64,000 nt of DNA from Rhizobium esperanzae (GCF_002204185.1 NZ_MXPU01000015.1:109291-173290); one strand, 5' to 3'; counted from the stretch's first letter, positions 49,499-59,174 are shown. Numbers and translations: made by a program. The notes: generated by a model from the sequence alone, not told the origin.

Positions 49499-50950
49499 AT
49501 GACGGACAAGAACCACCCGGTATATGCCGAAATTACCGGTCCGATCGTGATGATCGGCTTTGGCTCCATCGGCCGCGGCACCCTGCCGCTGATCGAGCGC
49601 CACTTCAAATTCGACAAGAGCCGGATGGTCGTCATCGACCCGCGTGAAGAACCCTCCGACATGGAGATCCTGAAGAAACACGGCGTTCGCCACATTCAGG
49701 AATATGTCACCAAGGACAATTACAAGGAGCTGCTGAAGCCCCTGCTGACGAAAGGCGAAGGCCAGGGTTTCTGCGTCAACCTCTCGGTCGACACCTCCTC
49801 GCTCGACATCATCAAGCTCTGCCGCAAGCTCGACGTTCTCTATATCGATACGGTCGTCGAGCCCTGGCTCGGCTTCTATTTCGACAAGGGCATGAGCAAT
49901 GCCGACCGCACCAACTATGCGCTGCGCGAGACGGTGCGCAAGGAAAAGGCGAAAAACCCCGGCGGCGCCACCGCCGTCTCCACCTGCGGCGCCAACCCGG
50001 GCATGGTCTCCTGGTTCGTCAAGCAGGCGCTCGTCAACCTCGCCCATGATACCGGCGTTAAATTCGACGAACCGGACCAGCACGATCGCGAAGGCTGGGC
50101 CAAGCTGATGAAGAAGGTCGGCGTCAAGGGCGTCCACATCGCCGAGCGCGACACCCAGCGCACCAAGCATCCGAAGCCGCTCAACGTCTTCTGGAACACC
50201 TGGTCCGTCGAAGGCTTCATCTCCGAAGGCATGCAGCCAGCCGAACTCGGCTGGGGCACGCACGAGCAGTGGATGCCGAAGAACGCCAAGAAGCACAAGA
50301 AGGGCAACAAGGCGGCGATCTACCTGGAGCAGCCGGGCGCCAACACCCGCGTGCGCACCTGGTGCCCGACCCCCGGCCCGCAATACGGCTTCCTCGTCAC
50401 CCACAACGAGTCGATCTCGATCGCCGATTATTTCACGGTCCGCGACAAGGACGGCGAAGTCACCTTCCGTCCGACCTGCCACTATGCCTACCATCCGGCC
50501 AACGACGCCGTGCTCTCGCTGCATGAGATGTTCGGCAACGGCGGCACCCCGCAGCCGGTCCACCACGTACTTGACGAGGACGAGCTCGAGGACGGCATCG
50601 ACGAACTCGGCGTCCTGCTCTACGGTCATGAGAAGAATGCCTACTGGTATGGTTCGCGCCTGTCGCTGGAAGAAACCCGCCGCATCGCGCCCTACCAGAA
50701 CGCCACCGGCTTGCAGGTGACCTCCGCCGTTCTCGCCGGCATGGTCTGGGCGCTGGAAAATCCGAAGGCCGGCATCGTCGAGGCCGACGAGATCGATTAC
50801 AAGCGCTGCCTCGAAGTGCAGATGCCCTATCTCGGCCCGGTCGAAGGCCACTACACCGACTGGACGCCGCTCGACGGACGTCCTGGCCTCTTCCCCGAGG
50901 ATATCGACACCAAGGATCCCTGGCAGTTCAGGAACGTCCTCGTTCGCTGA
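49499..50950 (+). CDS. hss: Homospermidine synthase
   Basis: This 483-residue protein starts with the NAD-binding site 'GPIVMIGFGSIGRGTLPLIERHF' and carries 'NLSVDTSSLDIIKLCRKLDVLYIDTVVEPW' and 'TNPGMVSWFVKQAL'-type segments of the family. It makes homospermidine, the main long polyamine of rhizobia, from putrescine using NAD+ as a cofactor that is reduced and reoxidised. The ATG at 49499 has GGAG upstream. It stands alone with a terminator at 50975-51002. Confidence 0.96.
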   Translation: MTDKNHPVYAEITGPIVMIGFGSIGRGTLPLIERHFKFDKSRMVVIDPREEPSDMEILKKHGVRHIQEYVTKDNYKELLKPLLTKGEGQGFCVNLSVDTSSLDIIKLCRKLDVLYIDTVVEPWLGFYFDKGMSNADRTNYALRETVRKEKAKNPGGATAVSTCGANPGMVSWFVKQALVNLAHDTGVKFDEPDQHDREGWAKLMKKVGVKGVHIAERDTQRTKHPKPLNVFWNTWSVEGFISEGMQPAELGWGTHEQWMPKNAKKHKKGNKAAIYLEQPGANTRVRTWCPTPGPQYGFLVTHNESISIADYFTVRDKDGEVTFRPTCHYAYHPANDAVLSLHEMFGNGGTPQPVHHVLDEDELEDGIDELGVLLYGHEKNAYWYGSRLSLEETRRIAPYQNATGLQVTSAVLAGMVWALENPKAGIVEADEIDYKRCLEVQMPYLGPVEGHYTDWTPLDGRPGLFPEDIDTKDPWQFRNVLVR

Positions 50951-50974
50951 AAATCGTCCTCACAGGATTTTGAC

Positions 50975-51002
50975 AATGCCCGCCGCAAGGCGGGCATTTT
51001 TG
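50975..51002 (+). terminator. hss terminator
   Basis: AATGCCCGCC and GGCGGGCATT form a 10-bp stem around GCAA, followed by TTTT, 24 bases after the hss stop. Confidence 0.85.
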
Positions 51003-51124
51003 TAACGCTGGCTGTATAAATGCCGCCCGCCGCTGCTCCAAGCCTTGCCATCATGGCGGACGCACGCCATGTTTTGCGCGAACTTGGCGGGTGACCGCCA
51101 CGCCGATTCGCCGGGAGAAGCCTT

Positions 51125-51499
51125 ATGAAAATCAGATCTGGTCTCGTTCTTGTCGGTGCAGCGGCCACTCTTGCCGCCTGCGTTTCATCAGGACCGCAAC
51201 AGCGACCGATCGCAGTCGCGCCGCCTGCAACAAATTCTGTTGAAGGCGAATGGACGGACGCCAATGGCTTGACCTCCGCCTTCACGAATGGACAATTCGT
51301 AACCCGCACCAGCGACGGAACGAACACGCAAATGGCGTCGGGAACATATACAACCACCCCCGACGGAATCATCCAGATAAACCTTTACTCGAATGTTAAG
51401 CGGACGACTTCCCTTGTTAATTGCGCCTTGAGCGGCACGAGTCAGCTGAATTGTACGACTGCAACGAATTCGCAGTTCACGCTTACACGTCGTTTGTAA
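51125..51499 (+). CDS. omp10: Omp10-like outer-membrane lipoprotein
   Basis: This 124-residue protein has a lipoprotein signal ending Leu-Ala-Ala-Cys near residue 20. The mature part matches Brucella Omp10 in pattern: 'VEGEWTDANGLTSAFTNGQF', 'RTSDGTN', 'NCALSGTSQLNCTT' and 'FTLTRRL' at the end. It is the AprI/Inh-type beta-barrel, with two Cys that can pair. In Brucella the homologue is an outer-membrane lipoprotein. It stands alone, with a terminator at 51520-51546. Confidence 0.85.
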   Translation: MKIRSGLVLVGAAATLAACVSSGPQQRPIAVAPPATNSVEGEWTDANGLTSAFTNGQFVTRTSDGTNTQMASGTYTTTPDGIIQINLYSNVKRTTSLVNCALSGTSQLNCTTATNSQFTLTRRL

Positions 51500-51519
51500 T
51501 GCTTCAATATGGCCCTGCG

Positions 51520-51546
51520 AAAGCTCCCACTCGGGAGCTTTTTTGT
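51520..51546 (+). terminator. omp10 terminator
   Basis: AAAGCTCCC and GGGAGCTTT form a 9-bp stem around ACTC with a T6 run, about 20 bases after the gene. Confidence 0.85.
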
Positions 51547-51700
51547 TTTGGGCCTCTTGGAAAGCGCCGCTGCAAACCCAGCTTCCCTCTTGCGGCTATG
51601 CGTCGTTTGTTGAAACATCGGCACGCGGGAAACCGCCTGACACCACTATAGGGATCGGCGAGGATCAGGGGGATCTCTCGCCTCAATCAGGAGAACAGGG

Positions 51701-53707
51701 ATGACGAAGTCTTTCAGCTTCGGTCTTTTGACCGCGTCCATGCTGGCGCTGAGCGCGGGCGCCGCCTTTGCCGATTACGAACTCAATATTCTTCATATCA
51801 ACGATTTCCATTCACGCATCGAATCGATCAACAAATTCGATTCCACCTGCTCGGCCGAGGAGGAAGGCAAGAAGGAATGCTTCGGCGGCGCCGCCCGCCT
51901 GAAGACCGCGATCGACCAGCGCCGCCAGGCGCTATCGGGCAAGAATGTCCTGCTCCTGAATGCCGGCGACAATTTCCAGGGCTCGCTGTTCTACACTACC
52001 TATAAGGGCGCGGCTGAAGCAGAATTTTTGAACCTGATGAAGTTCGACGCCATGACCGTCGGCAACCATGAATTCGACGACAGCGAGGATGGGCTTGCGA
52101 CTTTCCTCGACAAGGTGCAATTCCCCGTCGTGACGGCGAACGTCAAGGCGAGCACCGTCTCCAAGCTCGGCGACCGCATCAAGCCTTCGCTGGTGCTCGA
52201 TGTCGGCGGCCAGAAGATCGGCATCGTCGGCGCCGTCACCAACGATACGCCAGAGCTCTCCTCCCCCGGCCCGAATGTCACAATCGAAGATGACGTTCAG
52301 ACGATCACATCAGCCGTCCAGGGACTGAAGGGCCAGGGCGTCAACAAGATCATTGCGCTGACTCATGTCGGCTATCCCCGTGATCTCGCTTTCATCGCCA
52401 AGATTCCGGATGTCGACGTCGTCGTCGGCGGCCACTCCCATAGTCTGCTCTCCAATACCGATCCGAAGGCTGAAGGCCCGTATCCGACGATGGTCGACAA
52501 CCCCGGCGGCTATAAGGTGCCGGTCGTCCAGGCCGCCTCTTACAGCAAGTACCTCGGCGACATCGTCGTCAATTTCGACGATAATGGCGTCGTCAAGGAT
52601 GCCAAGGGCGACCCGATCCTGATCGACTCGTCCTTCACGCCCGATCCGGCCGTCGTCGCTCGCGTCGCCGAACTGGCAAAACCGATCGAGGAACTGCGCA
52701 AGAAGGTGATCGGCTCCTCCGAAAGTCCTATCGAGGGCGACCGCAAGGTCTGCCGCGTCAAGGAGTGCTCGATGGGCAATCTGGTGGCCGACGCCATGCT
52801 TGACCGCACGAGGAACCAGGGTGTCAGCATCGCCATTCAGAACGGCGGCGGCCTGCGCGCGTCTATCGACGGCGGCGATATCACCCAGGGCGAAGTCATC
52901 ACCGTCCTGCCTTTCCAGAACACCCTCGCCACTTTTGAAGCAACCGGCGCGGACGTCGTCAAGGCGCTCGAAAACGGCGTCAGCCAGATCGATCAGGGCG
53001 CCGGCCGCTTCCCGCAGGTCGCCGGCCTGAAGTTCTCGTTCGACCAGTCGAAGCCTGCCGGCAGCCGCGTCAGCGATGTTCAGGTGAAGGAGGGCGACAA
53101 TTTCGCGCCTGTCGATCCGGCCAAGACCTACAAGATCGCCACCAACAACTTCATGCGATCAGGCGGCGATGGCTATTCGATCTTCAAGGAAGGCAAGAAC
53201 GCTTACGATTACGGCCCGGACCTTGCCGACGTGACCGCCGACTACGTCGCCGCGCATTCGCCTTATAAGCCCTATACCGATGGCCGCGTCACCGAAATCG
53301 GCGCGACCGTGGCACAGGCGCCCGCTGCCGAACCGGCGGCTCCCGCGCCGGCGGCACCTGCACCGGCCACTGAGCCAGCTCCTGCCCCGGCGGCCCCGGC
53401 TGCACCCGCTCCGGCTGCCGAGCCTGCCCCGGCCGCACCCGCACCAGCCACCGAGCCTGCCCCTGCCGCGCCAGCTCCGGCAACACCGGCAGCTCCCGCG
53501 CCCGCGACAGAACCGGCGCCCGCGGCCTCCGCACCCGCCGCAACAACACCTTCCACCCATGTCATCGCGGCCGGCGACACTTTCTGGGATCTGGCTGTGA
53601 CCTTCTATGGTGACGGCACACTGTGGCGGAAGCTTTCTGAGGCCAACGGCAAGCCGAACCCGCGCCACCTGACGGTTGGCAAGGAGATCCAGGTTCCTGC
53701 AAAGTAA
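51701..53707 (+). CDS. 5'-nucleotidase/metallophosphatase with C-terminal LysM
   Basis: This 668-residue protein has a signal peptide (about 1-24), a metallophosphatase domain (about 27-300) with 'LNILHINDFHSRIE', 'NAGDNFQGSL', 'TVGNHEFDD' and 'GGHSHSLL', then a 5'-nucleotidase C domain (about 330-520) with 'GNLVADAML' and 'NGGGLRASIDGGDITQGEV'. Residues about 535-617 are a Pro/Ala/Glu-rich linker of repeated PAPA-type units. The last 50 are a LysM domain ('HVIAAGDTFWDLAVTFYGDG'). It should hydrolyse nucleotides in the periplasm while held to peptidoglycan. The linker DNA is repetitive and may vary in length. Confidence 0.93.
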   Translation: MTKSFSFGLLTASMLALSAGAAFADYELNILHINDFHSRIESINKFDSTCSAEEEGKKECFGGAARLKTAIDQRRQALSGKNVLLLNAGDNFQGSLFYTTYKGAAEAEFLNLMKFDAMTVGNHEFDDSEDGLATFLDKVQFPVVTANVKASTVSKLGDRIKPSLVLDVGGQKIGIVGAVTNDTPELSSPGPNVTIEDDVQTITSAVQGLKGQGVNKIIALTHVGYPRDLAFIAKIPDVDVVVGGHSHSLLSNTDPKAEGPYPTMVDNPGGYKVPVVQAASYSKYLGDIVVNFDDNGVVKDAKGDPILIDSSFTPDPAVVARVAELAKPIEELRKKVIGSSESPIEGDRKVCRVKECSMGNLVADAMLDRTRNQGVSIAIQNGGGLRASIDGGDITQGEVITVLPFQNTLATFEATGADVVKALENGVSQIDQGAGRFPQVAGLKFSFDQSKPAGSRVSDVQVKEGDNFAPVDPAKTYKIATNNFMRSGGDGYSIFKEGKNAYDYGPDLADVTADYVAAHSPYKPYTDGRVTEIGATVAQAPAAEPAAPAPAAPAPATEPAPAPAAPAAPAPAAEPAPAAPAPATEPAPAAPAPATPAAPAPATEPAPAASAPAATTPSTHVIAAGDTFWDLAVTFYGDGTLWRKLSEANGKPNPRHLTVGKEIQVPAK

Positions 53708-53729
53708 GACGATTTGTCTCGACACCATC

Positions 53730-53763
53730 GGCCGGCTCGGGTTTCCCGGGCCGGCTTTTCTTT
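53730..53763 (+). terminator. Terminator after the 5'-nucleotidase gene
   Basis: GCCGGCTCGGG and CCCGGGCCGGC pair around TTT with one internal mismatch, followed by TTTTCTTTC. It lies 23 bases after the stop. Confidence 0.82.
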
Positions 53764-53829
53764 CTATAGGGTGAACTATGTTCTCGAGGCTGCGTATAAG
53801 CCGACGAGACAACGACCGTTGGGGCCAGA

Positions 53830-54864
53830 ATGACAGCAGATATTTCACTCCGCCGGGCGGATCATCCAGCCATCAAATCAGGCAAGATCGGCGTACTGCT
53901 GGTCAATCTCGGCACGCCCGACGGCACCGACTACACCTCGATGCGCCGCTATCTCAAGGAGTTCCTGACCGATCGCCGCGTCATCGAATGGTCGCCCTGG
54001 AAATGGTATCCGATCCTCTTTGGCATCGTGCTCAACACCCGTCCGCAGAAGGTCGGCAAGGCCTACGAACTGATCTGGAACAAGGAGAAGAACGAAAGTT
54101 ATCTCCGCACCTACACGCGCAACCAGGCTGAACTGATGGCCAAGCGCCTGCACGATCTTGCCAACGTCAAGGTCGACTGGGCGATGCGTTATGGCACGCC
54201 GTCGATCGCTTCACGCATCGAGACGCTGAAGCAGGAGGGCTGTGACCGTATCGTGCTCTTTCCGCTCTATCCGCAATATGCGGCAGCGACGACCGCGACC
54301 GTGAACGACAAGGCCTTCCAGAAGCTGCTCTCGATGCGCTGGCAGCCGGCGCTGCGCACCGTGCCGGACTATCATGACGACGAGACCTATATCGAGGCGC
54401 TCGCCCAGTCCGTCGAAAGGCATCTTTCGTCGCTCGACTGGAAGCCGGACATGCTGCTCGCCTCCTTCCACGGCATCCCGATGTCCTATTTCAAGCAGGG
54501 CGACCCCTATTACTGTCAATGCCAAAAGACCGGCCGGCTCCTGCGCGAACGGCTCGGACTGACCCAGGAAAACTTCATGGTCACCTTCCAGTCCCGCTTC
54601 GGGCCGGAAGAATGGCTGCAACCCTATACCGACAAGACAGTGGAAAAGCTCGCTCAGGACGGCGTCAAGCGTATCGCCGTCATCAATCCCGGCTTCGTCT
54701 CCGACTGCCTAGAAACGCTGGAAGAAATCGCCGAACAAGCCGCGCATTCCTTCCACGAGAACGGCGGCGACAAGTTCACCCATATCCCCTGCCTCAACGA
54801 CAGCGATGACGGCATGAAGGTGCTGGAAAAGGTGGTCCGCCGCGAATTGCAGGGTTGGGTCTGA
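53830..54864 (+). CDS. hemH: Ferrochelatase
   Basis: This 344-residue protein carries the catalytic His214 in 'ASFHGIP', the N-terminal 'GVLLVNLGTPDG' and 'QSRFGPEEWLQPYT'. It inserts Fe2+ into protoporphyrin IX, the last step of heme synthesis, at the inner membrane. The ATG at 53830 is preceded by GGGGCC. No iron-responsive (Irr/ICE-type) site was seen upstream, so control is not evident. It stands alone, 143 bases before the SPFH gene. Confidence 0.96.
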   Translation: MTADISLRRADHPAIKSGKIGVLLVNLGTPDGTDYTSMRRYLKEFLTDRRVIEWSPWKWYPILFGIVLNTRPQKVGKAYELIWNKEKNESYLRTYTRNQAELMAKRLHDLANVKVDWAMRYGTPSIASRIETLKQEGCDRIVLFPLYPQYAAATTATVNDKAFQKLLSMRWQPALRTVPDYHDDETYIEALAQSVERHLSSLDWKPDMLLASFHGIPMSYFKQGDPYYCQCQKTGRLLRERLGLTQENFMVTFQSRFGPEEWLQPYTDKTVEKLAQDGVKRIAVINPGFVSDCLETLEEIAEQAAHSFHENGGDKFTHIPCLNDSDDGMKVLEKVVRRELQGWV

Positions 54865-55007
54865 GAAGAAGCCAAAGACCTTGCCGAGAACCTCCTTTTC
54901 ACCTGGAGGTGGTGCATGCGCGTGTCATTTCTTCCTCGCAAAGAACATGCTAATTCACCACATCAGTTGTGAGGCGCGTGCGCATGCGCCGATGGGAGGA
55001 ATTTTTC

Positions 55008-56039
55008 ATGCTGTTCGGCGGCTTCGACATCGTCGTGATCGTGCTGGTCATCTTCGTCATTCTGGTGCTCTTTGCCGGGATCAAGACGGTGCCGCAGGGC
55101 TATCGCTACACCATTGAGCGCTTTGGCCGCTATACCCGCACGCTGGAGCCGGGCCTTAACCTCATCACTCCCTTCATCGAGCGCGTCGGGGCGCGGATGA
55201 ACGTGATGGAGCAGGTGCTGAATGTGCCGACCCAGGAAGTGATTACCAAAGACAATGCCTCGGTTTCAGCCGATGCCGTCGCATTCTTTCAGGTTCTGAA
55301 TGCCGCCCAGGCCGCCTACCAGGTTTCTCACCTCGAAAATGCCATTCTCAATCTCACCATGACCAACATCCGCTCGGTTATGGGTTCCATGGATCTCGAC
55401 GAACTGCTTTCCAATCGCGACGCGATCAATGACCGGCTGCTGCGCGTCGTCGACGAGGCGGTGCAGCCTTGGGGCATCAAGGTCACCCGCGTCGAAATCA
55501 AGGACATCCAGCCGCCGCGCGACCTCGTCGATGCGATGGCCCGCCAGATGAAGGCCGAGCGCGAGAAGCGCGCCCAGGTGCTGGAAGCCGAAGGCGCGCG
55601 CAACGCGCAGATCCTCAGGGCCGAGGGCGCCAAGCAATCCGCCATTTTGCAGGCAGAAGGCCAGCGCGAGGCCGCCTTCCGCAACGCCGAAGCCCGCGAG
55701 CGACTGGCCGAGGCCGAAGCCAAGGCGACGAAGATGGTCTCCGAAGCGATTGCTGCCGGTGACGTTCAGGCGATCAACTATTTCGTCGCCCAGAAATACA
55801 CCGAAGCGCTCGCCGCGGTCGGCTCGGCGCCCAATTCCAAGATCGTGCTGATGCCGATGGAAGCCTCTTCCATCCTGGGCTCGCTGGGCGGCATCGGCGC
55901 CATCGCCCGCGAAGTGTTCGGTGACGCCGGCAATCCGCCGCCGCCTTCCCCGCCGCGTCCGCGTCCCGCGCCGATCCGCTCTACGCCGCCGATCAATCCG
56001 CCGGCCCCCAATCCTTTCAATCCGGATCAGGAGCGATAA
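55008..56039 (+). CDS. SPFH/band-7 protein (stomatin/QmcA-like)
   Basis: From the ATG at 55008 (GGGAGGA seven bases upstream) the protein is 343 residues. One membrane helix (about 6-28) is followed by the SPFH domain ('VPQGYRYTIERFGRYTRTLEPGLN' to 'VEIKDIQPPRDL'), a long helix rich in Ala/Glu ('AEGARNAQILRAEGAKQSAILQAEGQREAAFR') and a Pro-rich tail. Such proteins form oligomeric membrane microdomains and often act with NfeD proteins; the nfeD gene starts 3 bases later. Confidence 0.93.
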   Translation: MLFGGFDIVVIVLVIFVILVLFAGIKTVPQGYRYTIERFGRYTRTLEPGLNLITPFIERVGARMNVMEQVLNVPTQEVITKDNASVSADAVAFFQVLNAAQAAYQVSHLENAILNLTMTNIRSVMGSMDLDELLSNRDAINDRLLRVVDEAVQPWGIKVTRVEIKDIQPPRDLVDAMARQMKAEREKRAQVLEAEGARNAQILRAEGAKQSAILQAEGQREAAFRNAEARERLAEAEAKATKMVSEAIAAGDVQAINYFVAQKYTEALAAVGSAPNSKIVLMPMEASSILGSLGGIGAIAREVFGDAGNPPPPSPPRPRPAPIRSTPPINPPAPNPFNPDQER

Positions 56040-56042
56040 GCC

Positions 56043-56498
56043 ATGCTGGCGAAGATCATCGCGGAACTCGGCCCATGGAACTGGTGGGTTGCAGGCCTCG
56101 TGCTGCTCGCCGCCGAAATGATCGTGCCCGGTTTCTTCCTGGTCTGGATCGGCCTCGCGGCCTTGATAGTCGGCGCATTGTCGCTGCTCTTCTGGGACAG
56201 CGCCTTCTGGATCTGGGAAATCCAGGCGATCCTTTTTGCGCTTCTGGCCGTGGCCACGACCTTTGCCGGCCGCCGACTGACGCTGCGCAACGCCGAGACC
56301 GACGAGCCCTTCCTCAATCAGCGCGGCGCAAGTCTTGTCGGACGCACCGCCACGCTGCAGGAGCCGATCCGCGAGGGCCGCGGCCGCATCCGCCTCGACG
56401 ATACGCTATGGCAGGTAATGGGGCCTGATTTGCCCGTTGGAACACAGGTGAAGGTAATCTCGTGTCACGGCCGCGACCTGCGGGTCGAACCGGTCTGA
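56043..56498 (+). CDS. NfeD-like membrane protein
   Basis: This 151-residue protein has two to three hydrophobic segments (about 14-32, 36-55 and 58-78) and a C-terminal OB-fold like the short NfeD1b: 'LVGRTATLQEPIREGRGRIRLDDTLWQVMGPDLPVGTQVKVISCHGRDLRVEPV'. It follows the SPFH gene by 3 bases and probably anchors the same complex. There is no protease domain. Its stop is directly joined to the stop of the convergent kdsD. Confidence 0.9.
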   Translation: MLAKIIAELGPWNWWVAGLVLLAAEMIVPGFFLVWIGLAALIVGALSLLFWDSAFWIWEIQAILFALLAVATTFAGRRLTLRNAETDEPFLNQRGASLVGRTATLQEPIREGRGRIRLDDTLWQVMGPDLPVGTQVKVISCHGRDLRVEPV

Positions 56499-57494
56499 TC
56501 AGGCGACGCCGATCCGCAGCAGGTCATGGAAGTGCACCAGCCCGATAGGCCGGCTGTCCTCGTCGATGACGATCAGGGCGCCAATGTGGTGCTGGTTGAG
56601 CAGCGCCAGGGCCGCCGTCGCCAGCATCGTCGGTTTCACCGTCTTCGGCGTCTTCGTCATGATGTCGTCGACGGCAAGCTCGGCAAGATTGCGGCTCAGG
56701 TTCCGAGCCATGTCGCCTTCGGTGACGATGCCGCAGAGCCGTCCGTCCTCGTCGAGCACACCGACGCAGCCAAAATGCTTGCGCGACAGCACCGTGATCG
56801 CCTCCGGCATCGGCGTGCCCTTGGCAACGAGCGGCAGCTTCTCGCCGATATGCATGATATCGGCGACATGCATCAGGCTCGCACCCAACTTGCCGCCGGG
56901 ATGGAAGACGTGGAAATCGGTGGCGGTAAAGCCCCGCGCCTCCAGAAGCGCCACCGCCAGGGCATCGCCGAGCGCAAGCTGCATCAGCGTCGAGGTCGTC
57001 GGCGCCAAGCCGTTGGGGCAGGCCTCCTGCTCGTTCGGCACCAGAAGGACGATATCGGAGGCCGTAGCAAGCGAAGAACGTTCGCTGCAGGTGATTGCGA
57101 TCAGCGGAATGGAGAAGCGCCGCGTGTAGGAGATGATGCTCTTGAGCTCGGCGCTCTCGCCGCCCTTGGAAATCGCCAAGACGACGTCATCGCGCGCGAT
57201 CATGCCGAGATCGCCATGATTGGCTTCGGCCGCATGTACGAAAAAGGCGGGGGTGCCGGTCGAGGCGAATGTCGCTGCGAGCTTGGTACCGATATGGCCG
57301 CTCTTGCCGACGCCGGTAACGATGACCCGCCCGGAGATGTCGCCGATGATCTCGACGGCGCGGGTGAAAGGACCGGCCAGTCCGTTGTCAAAGGCCTGTT
57401 CGAGCGCTTCAAGACCGCGTTTCTCGGTCTCTATCGTGCGTTTTGCCGATTCGAGCACGCTGTTTTCAACGAGTTTGATCGCTCTTCTGTTCAT
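56499..57494 (-). CDS. kdsD: Arabinose-5-phosphate isomerase (KdsD/KpsF)
   Basis: This 331-residue protein has a SIS domain (about 40-185) with 'TGVGKSGHIGTKLAATFASTGTPAFFVHAAEA' and 'ISKGGESAELKSII', then two CBS domains (about 210-330). This is the normal length and order. It isomerises ribulose-5-phosphate to arabinose-5-phosphate, the first step to Kdo of lipopolysaccharide. It is convergent with the NfeD gene with no spacer. Confidence 0.95.
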   Translation of the reverse strand: MNRRAIKLVENSVLESAKRTIETEKRGLEALEQAFDNGLAGPFTRAVEIIGDISGRVIVTGVGKSGHIGTKLAATFASTGTPAFFVHAAEANHGDLGMIARDDVVLAISKGGESAELKSIISYTRRFSIPLIAITCSERSSLATASDIVLLVPNEQEACPNGLAPTTSTLMQLALGDALAVALLEARGFTATDFHVFHPGGKLGASLMHVADIMHIGEKLPLVAKGTPMPEAITVLSRKHFGCVGVLDEDGRLCGIVTEGDMARNLSRNLAELAVDDIMTKTPKTVKPTMLATAALALLNQHHIGALIVIDEDSRPIGLVHFHDLLRIGVA

Positions 57495-57634
57495 GGAGAT
57501 GCGTTAGACCTTTTCACTTTCCAAGTCCACCCCGCACCATTTCCGAATTGTGAACAGCGCCCGCCGAGAGCAACGAATGATTAACCACAAGGCTTTACCT
57601 TTGAGTAAGAACCGAAAGCATGTCAGGCGAGTGA

Positions 57635-59173
57635 ATGGGCCAGCCAAAACAGACGAGCAGTGTGACGCCGCTCCGCGCGATGAGGCGTGTCGTCTGCTTT
57701 ACTGCGTTCGGCACACTGCTGTTCGGCCAGACTGCGGCACCCGCACAGTCCGCCACGTTGCAGTCGGCGACCAGCCGCGCGGTGTCCTCCGAGAACAATC
57801 GCGCGACGACCGGCGCGGCATCCGAAGCCGGCCTCGATGACGAGAGCGACGGTTCGGCCACGCCGGCGGCAAACAGTGCGGCCGCAAACGCGGACGATGC
57901 CCAGAGGCCCGCCATACCGGACGCGCAATCCGGCGACGACATTACCGGCTCCATCCTTGATGAGGACATGCGCCGACTGAACACTCGTGAAGCGCGGATC
58001 GACGAGACGCCGCCGGTCCGCAGGGCTGGCGAAAGTGCCTCGACGGCAGAAACACCCGGCATTCCGATCGGCACCTTCGTGCTCCGTCCGAGCGTGACCC
58101 AAAGCATCAACACCGAGACCACCAAGGACGGCAATACCAGGCAGCGGCGCGCTTTCCTCGAAACGGACGCAGCCGCGACGCTCACCTCCGACTGGGGACG
58201 ACACCAGCTGACCGTCACGTCGGAAGGCGCCTGGCAGAGGAATATCAGCGGCGAAGGCGAGGAGCAGCCGTCTTTCAAGGTGAACGGCGATCTCCGGCTG
58301 GACCTTGCCGACGACACGGTGGCGCACCTCACGGCCGGCTACAATTTCTACCGCGAGGATACGGACGATCCCGACGCCATCGCCGATGCTGCACAGCAGT
58401 CCGATGTGCAGGAGTTCACCGCCGGCGCCTCCGTCCAGCGCGATTTCGGCATCCTGCGCGGCACGACGGCGCTGGCACTGAACCGTTCGATCTATTCCGA
58501 CGCCACGCTTGCGAACGGCACGACCGTGGCGTTGAGCGATCGCAATCAGACGACCGGTACGTTGCGCGGTCGCGTCGGCTACGAACTGTCGCCCGCGCTC
58601 ATCCCCTTCATTGAGGCCACGATCGGCCGTACGATCTATGACGAGACGCGCGATTCCGCCGGTTACGAGCGCTCAGGCCATAGCTATGGCGCCAAGGCCG
58701 GCGTCGAGGTCGACCTCGGCGAAAAGCTGAAGGGTGAAGTCGGCGTCGGCTACGAAAGGGCGGATTTCGAGGACAGCCGGCTCGCCTCGATCGATACGGC
58801 CACGCTCGATGCGAGCCTGCTTTGGTCGCCGATCCGCGGCACCGACGTCAATCTCGACCTGCAGACGAGCATCCAGCCCTCGACCACCGCCGGCGAGAGC
58901 GGCTACGTCTCGCATGCGCTGACGACGACGGTCACCCACCAGCTGCGCGACAATCTGGTCGGAACCATGATCGGCGGCGTCATATGGCGCGATTATCCGA
59001 CCGACAGCACCATCAACGACGAGCTCGTCTATACTGCGGCGACCGGCCTGACCTGGAACATCAACCGCTATCTCGATCTCACCAGCACGCTCGGCTACGA
59101 GCTGACGACGCGCAAGGGCGGCGACGACTCGCAGCAATGGCGCGCCGGCGTCGGCCTGAAGCTGAAAAGATAA
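57635..59173 (+). CDS. Outer-membrane beta-barrel protein with long N-terminal extension
   Basis: This 512-residue protein has an N-terminal signal ('AMRRVVCFTAFGTLLFGQTAAPAQSA', cut near 39; an ATG at 57680 would be a shorter start). About 100 polar, disordered residues follow, then from about 145 a barrel of alternating strands ('FVLRPSVTQSINTETTKDG' to 'QQWRAGVGLKLKR'), ending in a charged residue rather than an aromatic one. It resembles the BBP2_2-type barrel family. Pore or receptor function is unknown. A hairpin follows at 59175-59202. Confidence 0.8.
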   Translation: MGQPKQTSSVTPLRAMRRVVCFTAFGTLLFGQTAAPAQSATLQSATSRAVSSENNRATTGAASEAGLDDESDGSATPAANSAAANADDAQRPAIPDAQSGDDITGSILDEDMRRLNTREARIDETPPVRRAGESASTAETPGIPIGTFVLRPSVTQSINTETTKDGNTRQRRAFLETDAAATLTSDWGRHQLTVTSEGAWQRNISGEGEEQPSFKVNGDLRLDLADDTVAHLTAGYNFYREDTDDPDAIADAAQQSDVQEFTAGASVQRDFGILRGTTALALNRSIYSDATLANGTTVALSDRNQTTGTLRGRVGYELSPALIPFIEATIGRTIYDETRDSAGYERSGHSYGAKAGVEVDLGEKLKGEVGVGYERADFEDSRLASIDTATLDASLLWSPIRGTDVNLDLQTSIQPSTTAGESGYVSHALTTTVTHQLRDNLVGTMIGGVIWRDYPTDSTINDELVYTAATGLTWNINRYLDLTSTLGYELTTRKGGDDSQQWRAGVGLKLKR

Positions 59174-59174
59174 A

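Noticed and set aside
53272..53580. Minus-strand Ala/Gly-rich frame over the nucleotidase linker
   Set aside because: It mirrors the PAPA-type repetitive linker of the sense gene and has no independent support.
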